A model generated the notes under the pieces. That model did not search any database. It saw nothing but the letters and a program-made list of their open reading frames with translations, and was not told the origin of the DNA. A stretch of 64,000 nt of DNA from Hydractinia symbiolongicarpus (Eukaryota; Cnidaria; Hydrozoa; Anthoathecata; Hydractiniidae): the NCBI RefSeq assembly GCF_029227915.1, contig NC_079884.1, positions 4,404,001 through 4,468,000 on the forward strand. The letters are read 5' to 3'. Below are positions 23,202-35,940 of this stretch, piece after piece. A program made the position numbers and the translations under genes. Within the stretch, counting starts at the first letter, position 1. The number at the start of each line of letters is the position of its first letter.

Positions 23202-24418
23202 TAAATTATTATTTCACCACTAAAACGCATGAGACTTGTAGTTATCAAGAATATTCTCATTTTTGATGAGACGCTGAATAAAAGCAGTTTAATCGCCGGC
23301 AAACGAAAACCTGCGATTTCCCGTAAATCCCGGACTCGGCCCGTATAGTCAAAAGTATACAAAGAAAGTACCCAGGGAGTAAACTCATTTCCGGAACGAT
23401 TTTTTAAATTACTTTTTCACCACTAAAACGCATGAGACTTGTAGTTTTCAAAAATGTTTTCATTTTTGATGAGACCCTGAATAAAAGAAGTTTAATCGCC
23501 GGCAAACGAAAACCTGCGATTTCCCGTAAATCCTGGACTCGACCCGTATAGTCAAAAGTATACAAAGAAAGTACCCAGGGAGTAAACTCATTTCCCAAAC
23601 GATTTTTTAAATTATTATTTCACCACTAAAACGCATGAGACTTGTAGTTTTCAAGAATATTTTCATTTTTGATGAGACGCTGAATAAAAGCAGTTTAATC
23701 GCCGGCAAACGAAAACCTGCGATTTCCCGTAAATCCCGGACTCGGCCCGTATAGTCAAAAGTATACAAAGAAAGTACCCAGGGAGTAAACGCATTTCCAG
23801 AACGATTTTTTAAATTATTTTTTCACCACTAAAACGCATAAGACTTGTAGTTTTTAAAAATGTTTTCATTTTTGATGACACGCTGAATAAAAGAAGTTTA
23901 ATCGCCGGCAAACGAAAACCCGCGATTTCCCGTAAATCCCGGGCTTGGCCCGTATAGTCAAAAGTATACAAAGAAAGTACCCAGTGAGTAAACTCATTTC
24001 CCGAACGATTTTTTAAATTACTTTTTCACCACTAAACCGCATGAGACTTGTAGTTTTCAAAAATGTTTTCATTTTTGATGAGACGCTGAATAAAAGGAGT
24101 TTAATCGCCGGCAAACGAAAACCTGCGATTTCCCTAAATCCCGGAATCGGCCCGTATAGTCAAAAGTATACAAAGAAAGTGCCCAGGGAGTAAACTCATT
24201 TCCAGAACGATTTTTTAAATTATTTTTTCACCACTAAAACGCATAAGACTTGTAGTTTCTAAAAATGTTTTCATTTTTGATGAGACGCTGAATAAAAGAA
24301 GTTTAATCGCCGGCAAACGAAAACCCGCGATTTCCCGTAAATCCCGGGCTTGGCCCGTATAGTCAAAAGTATACAAAGAAAGTACCCAGTGAGTAAACTC
24401 ATTTCCCGAACGTTTTTT
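23202..24418 (+). repeat. 6-mer HOR unit (1,217 bp), family Y copy 2
   Basis: A tandem copy of the previous unit with the same private variants, including TTATCAAGAATATTCTC (near 23,243) and GATGACACGCTG (near 23,877). One difference is GATTTCCCTAAATC against GACTTCCCTAAATC. The end departs into a CATAAG monomer with GTTTCTAAAAATG near 24,257. Confidence 0.9.
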
Positions 24419-25030
24419 TAAATTACTTTTTCACCACTAAAACGCATGAGACTTGTAGTTTTCAAAAATGTTTTCATTTTTGATGAGACGCTGAATAAAA
24501 GGAGTTTAATCGCCGGCAAACGAAAACCTGCGATTTCCCTAAATCCCGGACTCGGCCCGTATAGTCAAAAGTATACAAAGAAAGTGCCCAGGGAGTAAAC
24601 TCATTTCCAGAACGATTTTTTAAATTATTTTTTCACCACTAAAACGCATAAGACTTGTAGTTTTTAAAAATGTTTTCATTTTTGATGAGACGCTGAATAA
24701 AAGAAGTTTAATCGCCGGCAAACGAAAACCCGCGATTTCCCGTAAATCCCGGGCTTGGCCCGTATAGTCAAAAGTATACAAAGAAAGTACGCAGGGAGTA
24801 AACACATTTCCCGAACGATTTTTTATATTATTTTTTTACCACTAAACGCATGAAACTTGTAGTTTTCAAAAATATTTTCATATTTGATGGGACGCTGAAT
24901 AAAAGAAGTATAATCGCCGGCAAATGAAAATCCGCGATTTCCGTAAATCCGGGACTCGGCCCGTATAGTCAAAAGTATACAAAGAAAGAACCCAGGGAGT
25001 AAACGCATTTCCAGAACGATTTTTTAAATT
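24419..25030 (+). repeat. Family Y tail and type-B monomer
   Basis: Three monomers: AAAGGAG/TTTCCCTAAATCCC, CATAAG/GTACGCAGGGAGTAAACACA and a type-B monomer (24,823) with GCATGAAACTTG, CAAATGAAAATCC and a shortened GATTTCCGTAAATCC. The same trio, with the CAAATGAAAATCC change, occurs at about 33.35-33.95 kb (offset 8,925 bp). Confidence 0.85.
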
Positions 25031-26450
25031 ATTTTTTCACCACTAAAACGCATAAGACTTGTAGTTTTCAATAATATTTTCATTTTTGATGAGACGCTGA
25101 ATAAAAGCAGTTTAATCGCCGGCAAACGAAAACCTGCGATTTCCCGTAAATCCCGGACTCGGCCCGTATAGTCAAAAGTATACAAAGAAAGTACCCAGGG
25201 AGTAAACTCATTTCCAGAACGATTTTTTAAATTATTTTTTTACCACTAAAACGGACAAGACTTGTAGTTTTTAAAAATGTTTTCATTTTTGATGAGACGC
25301 TGAATAAAAGAAGTTTAATCGCCGGCAAACGAAAACCCGCGATTTCCCGTAAATCCCGGGCTTGGCCCGTATAGTCAAAAGTATACAAAGAAAGTACCCA
25401 GGGAGTAAACTCATTTCCCGAACGATTTTTTAAATTACTTTTTCACCACTAAAACGCATGAGATTTGTAGTTTTCAAAAATGTTTTCATTTTTGATGAGA
25501 CGCTGAATAAAAGCAGTTTAATCGCCGGCAAACGAAAACCTGCGATTTCCCTAAATCCCGGACTCGGCCCGTATAGTCAAAAGTATACAAAGAAAGTACC
25601 CAGGGAGTAAAATCATTTCCAGAACGATTTTTTAAATTATTTTTTCACCACTAAAACGCATAAGACTTGTAGTTTTTAAAAATGTTTTCATTTTTTATGA
25701 GACGCTGAATAAAAGAAGTTTAATCGCCGGCAAACGAAAACCCGCGATTTCCCGTAAATCCCGGGCTTGGCCCGTATAGTCAAAAGTACACAAAGAAAGT
25801 ACCCAGGGAGTAAACTCATTTCCCGAACGATTTTTTATATTATTTTTTTACCACTAAACGCATGAGACTTTTAGTTTTCAAAAATATTTTCATATTTGAT
25901 GGGACGCTGAATAAAAGAAGTATAATCGCCGGCAAACGAAAATCCGCGATTTCCCGTAAATCCCGGACTCGGCCGGTATAGTCAAAAGTATACAAAGAAA
26001 GTACCCAGGGAGTAAACTCATTTCCCGAACGATTTTTTAAATTATTTTTTCACCACTAAAACGCATGAGACTTGTAGTTTTCAGAAATGTTTTCATTTTT
26101 GATGGAACGCTTAATGAAAGAGGTTTAATCGCCGGCAAACGAAATCCCACGTTTTCCCGTAAATCCGGGGCTTGGCCCGTATAGTCGAATGTATGCAAAG
26201 AAAGTACCCAGGGAGTAAACTCATTTCCCGAACGATTTTTTAAATTATTATTTCACCACTAAAACGCATGAGACTTGTAGTTTTCAAGAATGTTTTCATT
26301 TTTGATGAGACGCTGAATAAAAGCAGTTTAATCGCCGGCAAACGAAATCCCGCGATTTCCCGTAAATCCCGGGCTTGGCACGTATAGTCGAATGTATAAA
26401 AAGAAAGTACCCTCTGAGTAAACTCATTTCCAGAACGATTTTTTAAATTG
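25031..26450 (+). repeat. ACGGACAAG block (third copy) plus partial 5-mer
   Basis: About seven monomers matching 9.2-10.8 kb in order: AATAATATTTTC (near 25,070), ACGGACAAG (25,251), GAGATTTGTAG with TTTCCCTAAATCCC, CATAAG/GTACACAAAG, type B (25,837), CCCACGTTTTCCC (near 26,150), then AAGAATG/GGCACG/CCCTCTGAG (26,412). The CTGGACTTGG monomer of the 5-mer is missing. Private change: GATGGAACGCTTAATG near 26,102. Confidence 0.85.
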
Positions 26451-27649
26451 TTTTTTCACCACTAAAACGCATAAGACTTGTAGTTTTTAAAAATGTTTTC
26501 ATTTTTGATGAGACGCTGAATAAAAGAAGTTTAATCGCCGGCAAACGAAAACCCGAGATTTCCCGTAAATCCCGGGCTTGGCCCGTATAGTCAAAAGTAT
26601 ACAAAGAAATTACCCAGGGAGTAAATTCATTTCCCGAAGGATTTTTTAAATTATTTTTTCACCACTAAAACGCATGAGACTTGTAGTTTTCAAAAATGTT
26701 TTCATTTTTGATGAGACGCTGAAAAAAAGCAGTTTAATCGCCGGCAAACGAAAACCTGCGATTTCCCTAAATCCCGGACTCGGCCCGTATAGTCAAAAAT
26801 ATACAAAGAAAGTACCCAGGGAGTAAACTCATTTCCAGAACGATTTTTTAAATTATTTTTTCACCACTAAAACGCATAAGACTTGTAGTTTTTAAAAATG
26901 TTTTCATTTTTGATGAGACGCTGAATAAAAGAAGTTTAATCGCCGGCAAACGAAAACCTGCAATTTCCCGTAAATCCTGGACTCGGCCCGTATAGTCAAA
27001 AGTATACAAAGAAAGTACCCAGGGAGTAAACTCATTTCCCAAACAATTTTTTAAATTATTATTTCACCACTAAAACGCATGAGACTTGTAGTTTTCAAGA
27101 ATGTTTTCATTTTTGATGAGACGCTGAATAAAAGCAGTTTAATCGCCGGCAAACGAAATCCCGCGATTTCCCGTAAATCCCGGGCTTGGCACGTATAGTC
27201 GAATGTATAAAAAGAAAGTACCCAGGGAGTAAACTCATTTCCAGAACGATTTTTTAAATTATTTTTTCACCACTAAAACGCATAAGACTTGTAGTTTTTA
27301 AAAATGTTTTCATTTTTGATGAGACGCTGAATAAAAGAAGTTTAATCGCCGGCAAACGAAAACCCGCGATTTCCCGTTAATCCCGGGCTTGGCCCGTATA
27401 GTCAAAAGTATACAAAGAAAGTACCCAGGGAGTAAACTCATTTTCCGAACGATTTTTTAAATTATTTTTTCACCACTTAAACGCATGAGACTTGTAGTTT
27501 TCAAAAATGTTTTCCTTTTTGATGAGACGCTGAATAAAGGCAGTTTAATCGCCGGCAAACGAAAACTTGCGATTTCCCGTAAATCCCGGACTCGGCCCGT
27601 ATAGTCAAAAGTATACAAAGAAAGTACCCAGGGAGTAAACTCATTTCCA
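26451..27649 (+). repeat. Irregular monomers, second copy of the 16.1-16.7 kb set plus mixed types
   Basis: About six monomers. CCCGAAGGATTTTTT (near 26,635) and CTGAAAAAAAGCAG (near 26,720) parallel 16.3-16.4 kb. Then come CTGGACTCGG, a second GGCACG/GTATAAAAAG monomer (near 27,195), CCACTTAAACGC with TTTTCCTTTTTG (near 27,475-27,515) and CGAAAACTTGCG (near 27,560). Confidence 0.8.
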
Positions 27650-29689
27650 GAACGATTTTTTAAATTATTTTTTCACCACTAAAACGCATGAGACTTGTAG
27701 TTTTCAAAAATGTTTTCATTTTTGATGAGACGCTGAATAAAAGAAGTTTAATCGCCGGCAAACGAAAACCTGCGATTTCCCGTAAATCCTGGACTCGACC
27801 CGTATAGTCAAAAGTATACAAAGAAAGTACCCAGGGAGTAAACTCATTTCCCAAACGATTTTTTAAATTATTCTTTCACCACTAAAACGTATGAGACTTG
27901 TAGTTTTCAAGAATATTTTCATTTTTGATGAGACGCTGAATAAAAGCAGTTTAATCGCCGGCAAACTAAAACCTGCGATTTCCCGTAAATCCCGGACTCG
28001 GCCCGTATAGTCAAAAGTATACAAAGAAAGTACCCAGGGAGTAAACTCATTTCCCGAACGATTTTTTATATTATTTTTTTACCACTAAACGCATGAGACT
28101 TGTAGTTTTCAAAAATATTTTCATATTTGATGGGACGCTGAATAAAAGAAGTATTATCGCCGGCAAACGAAAATCCGCGATTTCCCGTAAATCCCGGACT
28201 CGGCCCGTATAGTCAAAAGTATACAAAGAAAGTACCCAGGGAGTAAACTCTATTCCCGAACGATTTTTTAAATTATTTTTTCACCACTAAAACGCATGAG
28301 ACTTGTAGTTTTCAAAAATGTTTTCATTTTTGATGAGACGCTTAATGAAAGAGGTTTAATCGCCGGCAAACGAAATCCCACGTTTTCCCGTAAATCCGGG
28401 GCTTGGCCCGTATAGTCGAATGTATACAAAGAAAGTACCCAGGGAGTAAACTCATTTCCCGAACGATTTTTTAATTTTTTTTTTTCACCACTAAAACGCA
28501 TGAGACTTGTAGTTTTCAAAAATGTTTTCATTTTTGATGAGACGCTGAATAAAAGAAGTTTAATCGCCGGCAAACGAAAACCTGCAATTTCCCGTAAATC
28601 CTGGACTCGGCCCGTATAGTCAAAAGTATACAAAGAAAGTACCCAGGGAGTAAACTCATTTCCCAAACAATTTTTTAAATTATTATTTCACCACTAAAAC
28701 GCATGAGACTTGTAGTTTTCAAGAATGTTTTCATTTTTGATGAGACGCTGAATAAAAGCAGTTTAATCGCCGGCAAACGAAAACCCGCGATTTCCCGTAA
28801 ATCCCGGGCTTGGCACGTATAGTCGAATGTATACAAAGAAAGTACCCTGTGAGTAAACTCATTTCCAGAACGATTTTTTAAATTATTTTTTCACCACCAA
28901 AACGCATAAGACTTGTAGTTTTTAAAAATGTTTTCATTTTTGATGAGACGCTGAATAAAAGAAGTTTAAACGCCGGCAAACGAAAACCTGCGATTTCCCG
29001 TAAATCCCGGGCTTGGCCCGTATAGTCAAAAGTATACAAACAAAGTACCCAGGGAGTAAACTCATTGCCAGAACGATTTTTTAAATTATTTTTTCACCAC
29101 TAAAACGCATAAGACTTATAGTTTTTAAAAATGTTTTCATTTTTGATGAGACGCTGAATAAAAGAAGTTTAATCGCCGGCAAACGAAAACCCGCGATTTC
29201 CCGTTAATCTCGGTCTTGGCCCGTATAGCCAAAAGTATACAAAGAAAGTACCCAGGGAGTAAACTCATTTTCCGAACGATTTTTTAAATTATTTTTTCAC
29301 CACTAAAACGCATGAGACATGGAGTTTTCAAAAATGTTTTCATTTTTGATGAGACGCTGAATAAAAGCAGTTTAATCGCCGGCAAACGAAAACCTGCGAT
29401 TTCCCGTAAATCCCGGACTCGGCCCGTATAGTCAAAAGTATACAAAGAAAGTACCCAGGGAGTAAACTCATTTCCAGAACGATTTTTTAAATTATTTTTT
29501 CACCACTAAAACGCATAAGACTTGCAGTTTTTAAAAATGGTTTCATTTTTGATGAGACGCTGAATAAAAGAAGTTTAATCTCCGGCAAACGAAAACCCGC
29601 GATTTCCCGTAAATCCCGGGCTTGGCCCGTATAGTCAAAAATATACAAAGAAAGTATCCAGGGAGTAAACTCATTTCCCGAACGATTTT
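27650..29689 (+). repeat. 10-mer HOR unit, family X copy 3
   Basis: Monomer order as in 19.53-21.76 kb: CTGGACTCGACCC, type B (28,067), CCCACGTTTTCCC (near 28,377), CTGGACTCGG, GGCACG/CCCTGTGAG, CATAAG, GTTAATCTCGG, GAGACATG and AATCTCCGG. The CCCGAAGGG/AAAAAAAGCAG monomer is missing. Copies of family X therefore hold 14, 11 and 10 monomers, differing by whole-monomer gains or losses. Confidence 0.85.
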
Positions 29690-30480
29690 TTAAATTACTT
29701 TTTCACCACTAAAACGCATGAGACTTGTAGTTTTCAAAAATGTTTTCATTTTTGATGAGACCCTGAATAAAAGAAGTTTAATCGCCGGCAAACGAAAACC
29801 TGCGATTTCCCGTAAATCCTGGACTCGACCCGTATAGTCAAAAGTATACAAAGAAAGTACCCAGGGAGGAAACTCATTTCTCAAACGATTTTTTAAATTA
29901 TTATTTCACCACTAAAACGCATGAGACTTGTAGTTTTCAAGAATATTCTCATTTTTGATGAGACGCTGAATAAAAGAAGTTTAATCGCCGGCAAACGAAA
30001 ACCTGCAATTTCCCGTAAATCCTGGACTCGGCCCGTATAGTCAAAAGTATACAAAGAAAGTACCCAGGGAGTAAACTCATTTCCCAAACAATTTTTTAAA
30101 TTATTATTTCACCACTAAAACGCATGAGACTTGTAGTTTTCAAGAATGTTTTCATTTTTGATGAGACGCTGAATAAAAGCAGTTTAATCGCCGGCAAACG
30201 AAAACCTGCGATTTCCCGTAAATCCCGGGCTTGGCCCGTATAGTCAAAAGTATACAAAGAAAGTACCCAGGGAGTAAACTCATTTCCAGAACGATTTTTT
30301 AAATTATTTTTTCACCACTAAAACGCATAAGACTTGTAGTTTTTAAAAATGTTTTCATTTTTGATGAGACGCTGAATAAAAGAAGTTTAATCGCCGGCAA
30401 ACGAAAACCCGCGATTTCCCGTTAATCTCGGTCTTGGCCCGTATAGTCAAAAGTATACAAAGAAAGTACCCAGGCAGTAA
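29690..30480 (+). repeat. Monomers linking family X copy 3 to the 609-bp repeats
   Basis: About four monomers: GACCCTG/CTGGACTCGACCC with CAGGGAGGAAACTC and TTTCTCAAACG (near 29,870), AAGAATATTCTC joined to CTGGACTCGG (near 29,940-30,020, a hybrid order not seen elsewhere), AAGAATG/CCCGGGC and CATAAG/GTTAATCTCGG. Confidence 0.8.
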
Positions 30481-31697
30481 ACTCATTTTCCGAACGATTT
30501 TTTAAATTATTTTTTCACCACTAAAACGCATGAGACATGTAGTTTTCAAAAATGTTTTCATTTTTGATGAGACGCTGAATAAAAGCAGTTTAATCGCCGG
30601 CAAACGAAAACCTGCGATTTCCCGTAAATCCCGGACTCGGCCCGTATAGTCAAAAGTATACAAAGAAAGTACCCAGGGAGTAAACTCATTTCCAGAACGA
30701 TTTTTTAAATTATTTTTTCACCACTAAAACGCATAAGACTTGTAGTTTTTAAAAATGTTTTCATTTTTGATGAGACGCTGAATAAAAGAAGTTTAATCTC
30801 CGGCAAACGAAAACCCGCGATTTCCCGTAAATCCCGGGCTTGGCCCGTATAGTCAAAAATATACAAAGAAAGTACCCAGGGAGTAAACTTATTTCCCGAA
30901 CGATTTTTTAAATTACTTTTTCACCACTAAAACGCATGAGACTTGTAGTTTTCAAAAATGTTTTCATTTTTGATGAGACCCTGAATAAAAGAAGTTTAAT
31001 CGCCGGCAAACGAAAACCTGCGATTTCCCGTAAATCCTGGACTCGACCCGTATAGTCAAAAGTATACAAAGAAAGTATCCAGGGAGTAAACTCATTTTCC
31101 GAACGATTTTTTAAATTATTTTTTCACCACTAAAACGCATGAGACATGTAGTTTTCAAAAATGTTTTCATTTTTGATGAGACGCTGAATAAAAGCAGTTT
31201 AATCGCCGGCAAACGAAAACCTGCGATTTCCCGTAAATCCCGGACTCGGCCCGTATAGTCAAAAGTATACAAAGAAAGTACCCAGGGAGTAAACTCATTT
31301 CCAGAACGATTTTTTAAATTATTTTTTCACCACTAAAACGCATAAGACTTGTAGTTTTTAAAAATGTTTTCATTTTTGATGAGACGCTGAATAAAAGAAG
31401 TTTAATCTCCGGCAAACGAAAACCCGCGATTTCCCGTAAATCCCGGGCTTGGCCCGTATAGTCAAAAATATACAAAGAAAGTACCCAGGGAGTAAACTCA
31501 TTTCCCGAACGATTTTTTAAATTACTTTTTCACCACTAAAACGCATGAGACTTGTAGTTTTCAAAAATGTTTTCATTTTTGATGAGACCCTGAATAAAAG
31601 AAGTTTAATCGCCGGCAAACGAAAACCTGCGATTTCCCGTAAATCCTGGACTCGACCCGTATAGTCAAAAGTATACAAAGAAAGTACCCAGGGAGTA
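30481..31697 (+). repeat. 3-mer tandem repeat (609 bp), two copies
   Basis: The trio GAGACATG/AACCTGCG, CATAAG/AATCTCCGG/AAAATATAC and ATTACTTTTTC/GACCCTG/CTGGACTCGACCC occurs twice. GAGACATG lies at 30,532 and 31,141, exactly 609 bp apart. Differences are few, e.g. AAACTTATTTCCC near 30,886 and GTATCCAGG near 31,076. Confidence 0.9.
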
Positions 31698-34133
31698 AAC
31701 TCATTTCCCAAACGATTTTTTAAATTATTATTTCACCACTAAAACGCATGAGACTTGTAGTTTTCAAGAATATTCTCATTTTTGATGAGACGCTGAATAA
31801 AAGCAGTTTAATCGCCGGCAAACGAAAACCTGCGATTTCCCGTAAATCCCGGACTCGGCCCGTATAGTCAAAAGTATACAAAGAAAGTACCCAGGGAGTA
31901 AACTCATTTCCCGAACGATTTTTTAAATTACTTTTTCACCACTAAAACGCATGAGACTTGTAGTTTTCAAAAATGTTTTCATTTTTGATGAGACCCTGAA
32001 TAAAAGAAGTTTAATCGCCGGCAAACGAAAACCTGCGATTTCCCGTAAATCCTGGACTCGACCCGTATAGTCAAAAGTATACAAAGAAAGTACCCAGGGA
32101 GTAAACTCATTTCCCAAACGATTTTTTAAATTATTATTTCACCACTAAAACGCATGAGACTTGTAGTTTTCAAGAATATTTTCATTTTTGATGAGACGCT
32201 GAATAAAAGCAGTTTAATCGCCGGCAAACGAAAACCTGCGATTTCCCGTAAATCCCGGACTCGGCCCGTATAGTCAAAAGTATACAAAGAAAGTACCCAG
32301 GGAGTAAACGCATTTCCAGAACGATTTTTTAAATTATTTTTTCACCACTAAAACGCATAAGACTTGTAGTTTTTAAAAATGTTTTCATTTTTGATGAGAC
32401 GCTGAATAAAAGCAGTTTAATCGCCGGCAAACGAAAACCCGCGATTTCCCGTAAATCCCGGGCTTGGCCCGTATAGTCAAAAGTATACAAAGAAAGTACC
32501 CAGTGAGTAAACTCATTTCCCGAACGATTTTTTAAATTACTTTTTCACCACTAAACCGCATGAGACTTGTAGTTTTCAAAAATGTTTTCATTTTTGATGA
32601 GACGCTGAATAAAAGGAGTTTAATCGCCGGCAAACGAAAACCTGCGATTTCCCTAAATCCCGGAATCGGCCCGTATAGTCAAAAGTATACAAAGAAAGTG
32701 CCCAGGGAGTAAACTCATTTCCAGAACGATTTTTTAAATTATTTTTTTACCACTAAAACGCATAAGACTTGTAGTTTTTAAAAATGTTTTCATTTTTGAT
32801 GAGACCCTGAATAAAAGAAGTTTAATCGCCGGCAAACGAAAACCTGCGATTTCCCGTAAATCCTGGACTCGACCCGTATAGTCAAAAGTATACAAAGAAA
32901 GTACCCAGGGAGTAAACTCATTTCCCAAACGATTTTTTAAATTATTATTTCACCACTAAAACGCATGAGACTTGTAGTTTTCAAGAATATTTTCATTTTT
33001 GATGAGACGCTGAATAAAAGCAGTTTAATCGCCGGCAAACGAAAACCTGCGATTTCCCGTAAATCCCGGACTCGGCCCGTATAGTCAAAAGTATACAAAG
33101 AAAGTACCCAGGGAGTAAACGCATTTCCAGAACGATTTTTTAAATTATTTTTTCACCACTAAAACGCATAAGACTTGTAGTTTTTAAAAATGTTTTCATT
33201 TTTGATGAGACGCTGAATAAAAGAAGTTTAATCGCCGGCAAACGAAAACCCGCGATTTCCCGTAAATCCCGGGCTTGGCCCGTATAGTCAAAAGTATACA
33301 AAGAAAGTACCCAGTGAGTAAACTCATTTCCCGAACGATTTTTTAAATTACTTTTTCACCACTAAAACGCATGAGACTTGTAGTTTTCAAAAATGTTTTC
33401 ATTTTTGATGAGACGCTGAATAAAAGGAGTTTAATCGCCGGCAAACGAAAACCTGCGATTTCCCTAAATCCCGGACTCGGCCCGTATAGTCAAAAGTATA
33501 CAAAGAAAGTGCCCAGGGAGTAAACTCATTTCCAGAACGATTTTTTAAATTATTTTTTCACCACTAAAATGCATAAGACTTGTAGTTTTTAAAAATGTTT
33601 TCATTTTTGATGAGACGCTGAATAAAAGAAGTTTAATCGCCGGCAAACGAAAACCCGCGATTTCCCGTAAATCCCGGGCTTGGCCCGTATAGTCAAAAGT
33701 ATACAAAGAAAGTACGCAGGGAGTAAACACATTTCCCGAACGATTTTTTATATTATTTTTTTACCACTAAACGCATGAGACTTGTAGTTCTCAAAAATAT
33801 TTTCATATTTGATGGGACGCTGAATAAAAGAAGTATAATCGCCGGCAAATGAAAATCCGCGATTTCCGTAAATCCCGGACTCGGCCCGTATAGTCAAAAG
33901 TATACAAAGAAAGTACCCAGGGAGTAAACGCATTTCCAGAACGATTTTTTAAATTATTTTTTCACCACTAAAACGCATAAGACTTGTAGTTTTTAAAAAT
34001 GTTTTCATTTTTGATGAGACGCTGAATAAAAGAAGTTTAATCGCCGGCAAACGAAAACCCGCGATTTCCCGTAAATCCCGGGCTTGGCCCGTATAGTCAA
34101 AAGTATACAAAGAAAGTACGCAGGGAGTAAACT
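31698..34133 (+). repeat. Second copy of the 22.0-25.0 kb segment
   Basis: About twelve monomers with the ordered variants of family Y and its tail: AAGAATATTCTC, AAACGCATTTCC, CCAGTGAG/AACCGCATG/CCGGAATCGG, GTGCCCAGG and a type-B monomer with CAAATGAAAATCC (33,750). The offset from the first copy is 9,736 bp on the left part and 8,925 bp on the right, a difference of four monomers. One hybrid joins GTGCCCAGG to GACCCTG near 32,700-32,810. Confidence 0.85.
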
Positions 34134-35144
34134 CATTTCCCGAACAATTTTTTATATTATTTTTTTACCACTAAACGCATGAGACTTATAGTTTTCAAAA
34201 ATATTTTCATATTTGATGGGACGCTGAATAAAAGAAGTATAATCGCCGGCAAACGAAAATCCGCGATTTCCGTAAATCCCGGGTTCGGCCCGTGTAGTCA
34301 AAAGTATACAAAAAAAGTACCCAGGGAGTAAACTCATTTCCCGAACGATTTTTTAAATTATTTTTTCACCACTAAAACGCATGAGACTTGTAGTTTTCAA
34401 AAATGTTTTCATTTTTGATGAGACGCTTAATGAAAGAGGTTTAATCGCCGGCAAACGAAATCCCGCGTTTTCCCGTAAATCCGGGGCTTGGCCCGTATAG
34501 TCGAACGTATACAAAGAAAGTACCCAGGGAGTAAACTCATTTCCCGAACGATTTTTTAAATTTTTTTTTCACCACTAAAACGCATGAGACTTGTAGTTTT
34601 TAAAAATGTTTTCATTTTTGATGAGACGCTTAATGAAAGAGGTTTAATCGCCGGAAAACGAAAACCCGCGATTTCCCGTAAATCCCGGGCTTGGCCCGTA
34701 TAGTCGAATGTATACAAAGAAAGTACCCTGTGAGTAAACTCATTTCCAGAACGATTTTTTAAATTATTTTTTCACCACTAAAACGCATAAGACTTGTAGT
34801 TTTTAAAAATGTTTTCATTTTTGATGAGACGCTGAATAAAAGTAGTTTAATCGCCGGCAAACGAAAACCCGCGATTTCCCGTAAATCCCGGCTTGGCCCG
34901 TATAGTCAAAAGTATACAAAGAAAGTACCCAGGGAGTAAACTCATTTCCCGAACGATTTTTTAAATTATTATTTCACCACTAAAACGCATGAAAATTGTA
35001 GTTTTTGAAAATGTTTTCATTTTTGATGAAACGCTGAGTAAAAGTAGTTTAATCGCCGGCAAACGAAAACCCGCGATTTCCCGTAAATCCCGGCTTGGCC
35101 CGTATAGTCAAAAGTATACAAAGAAAGTACGCAGGGAGTAAACT
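34134..35144 (+). repeat. 5-mer HOR unit (~1,011 bp), family Z copy 1
   Basis: Starts with type B (34,151; CCGGGTTCGG, GATTTCCGTAAATCC). It continues with CCCGCGTTTTCCC and TCGAACG (near 34,465-34,510), a T-tract monomer, CCCTGTGAG/CATAAG, and a monomer with GCATGAAAATTG, TTTTTGAAAATG and CTGAGTAAAAGTAG (near 34,990-35,045). The type-B site recurs 1,011 bp later at 35,162. Confidence 0.85.
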
Positions 35145-35940
35145 CATTTCCCGAACGATTTTTTATATTATTTTTTTACCACTAAACGCATGAGACTTGT
35201 AGTTTTCAAAAATATTTTCATATTTGATGGGATGCTGAATAAAAGAAGTATAATCGCCGGCAAACGAAAATCCGCGATTTCCGTAAATCCCGGGTTCGGC
35301 CCGTATAGTCAAAAGTATACAAAGAAAGTACCCAGGGAGTAAACTCATTTCCCGAACGATTTTTTAAATTATTTTTTCATCACTAAAACGCATGAGACTT
35401 GTAGTTTTCAAAAATGTTTTCATTTTTGATGAGACGCTTAATGAAAGAGGTTTAATCGCCGGCAAACGAAATCCCGCGTTTTCCCGTAAATCCGGGGCTT
35501 GGCCCGTATAGTCGAACGTATACAAAGAAAGTACCCAGGGAGTAAACTCATATCCCGAACGATTTTTTAAATTTTTTTTTCACCACTAAAACGCATGAGA
35601 CTTGTAGTTTTTAAAAATGTTTCAATTTTTGATGAGACGCTGAATAAAAGATGTTTAATCGCCGGCAAACGAAAACCCGCGATTTCACGTAAATCCCGGG
35701 CTTGGCCCGTATAGTCAAAAGTATACAAAGAAAGTACTCAGGGAGTAAACTCATTTCCCGAACGATTTTTTAAATTACTTTTTCACCACTAAAACGCATG
35801 AGACTTGTAGTTTTCAAGAATGTTTTCATTTTTGATGAGACGCTGAATAAAAGAAGTTTAATCGCCGGCAAACGAAAACCCGCGATTTCCCGTAAATCCC
35901 GGGCTAGGCCCGTATAGTCAAAAGTATGCAAAGAAAGTAC
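35145..35940 (+). repeat. 4-mer unit, family Z copy 2
   Basis: Type B (35,162; GGGATGCTG), CCCGCGTTTTCCC with TCGAACG (near 35,475-35,517), a T-tract monomer with AATGTTTCAATTTTTG and AAGATGTTTAATC (near 35,618-35,655), and AAGAATG/GGGCTAGGCC (near 35,905). The CCCTGTGAG monomer is absent. Confidence 0.8.
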
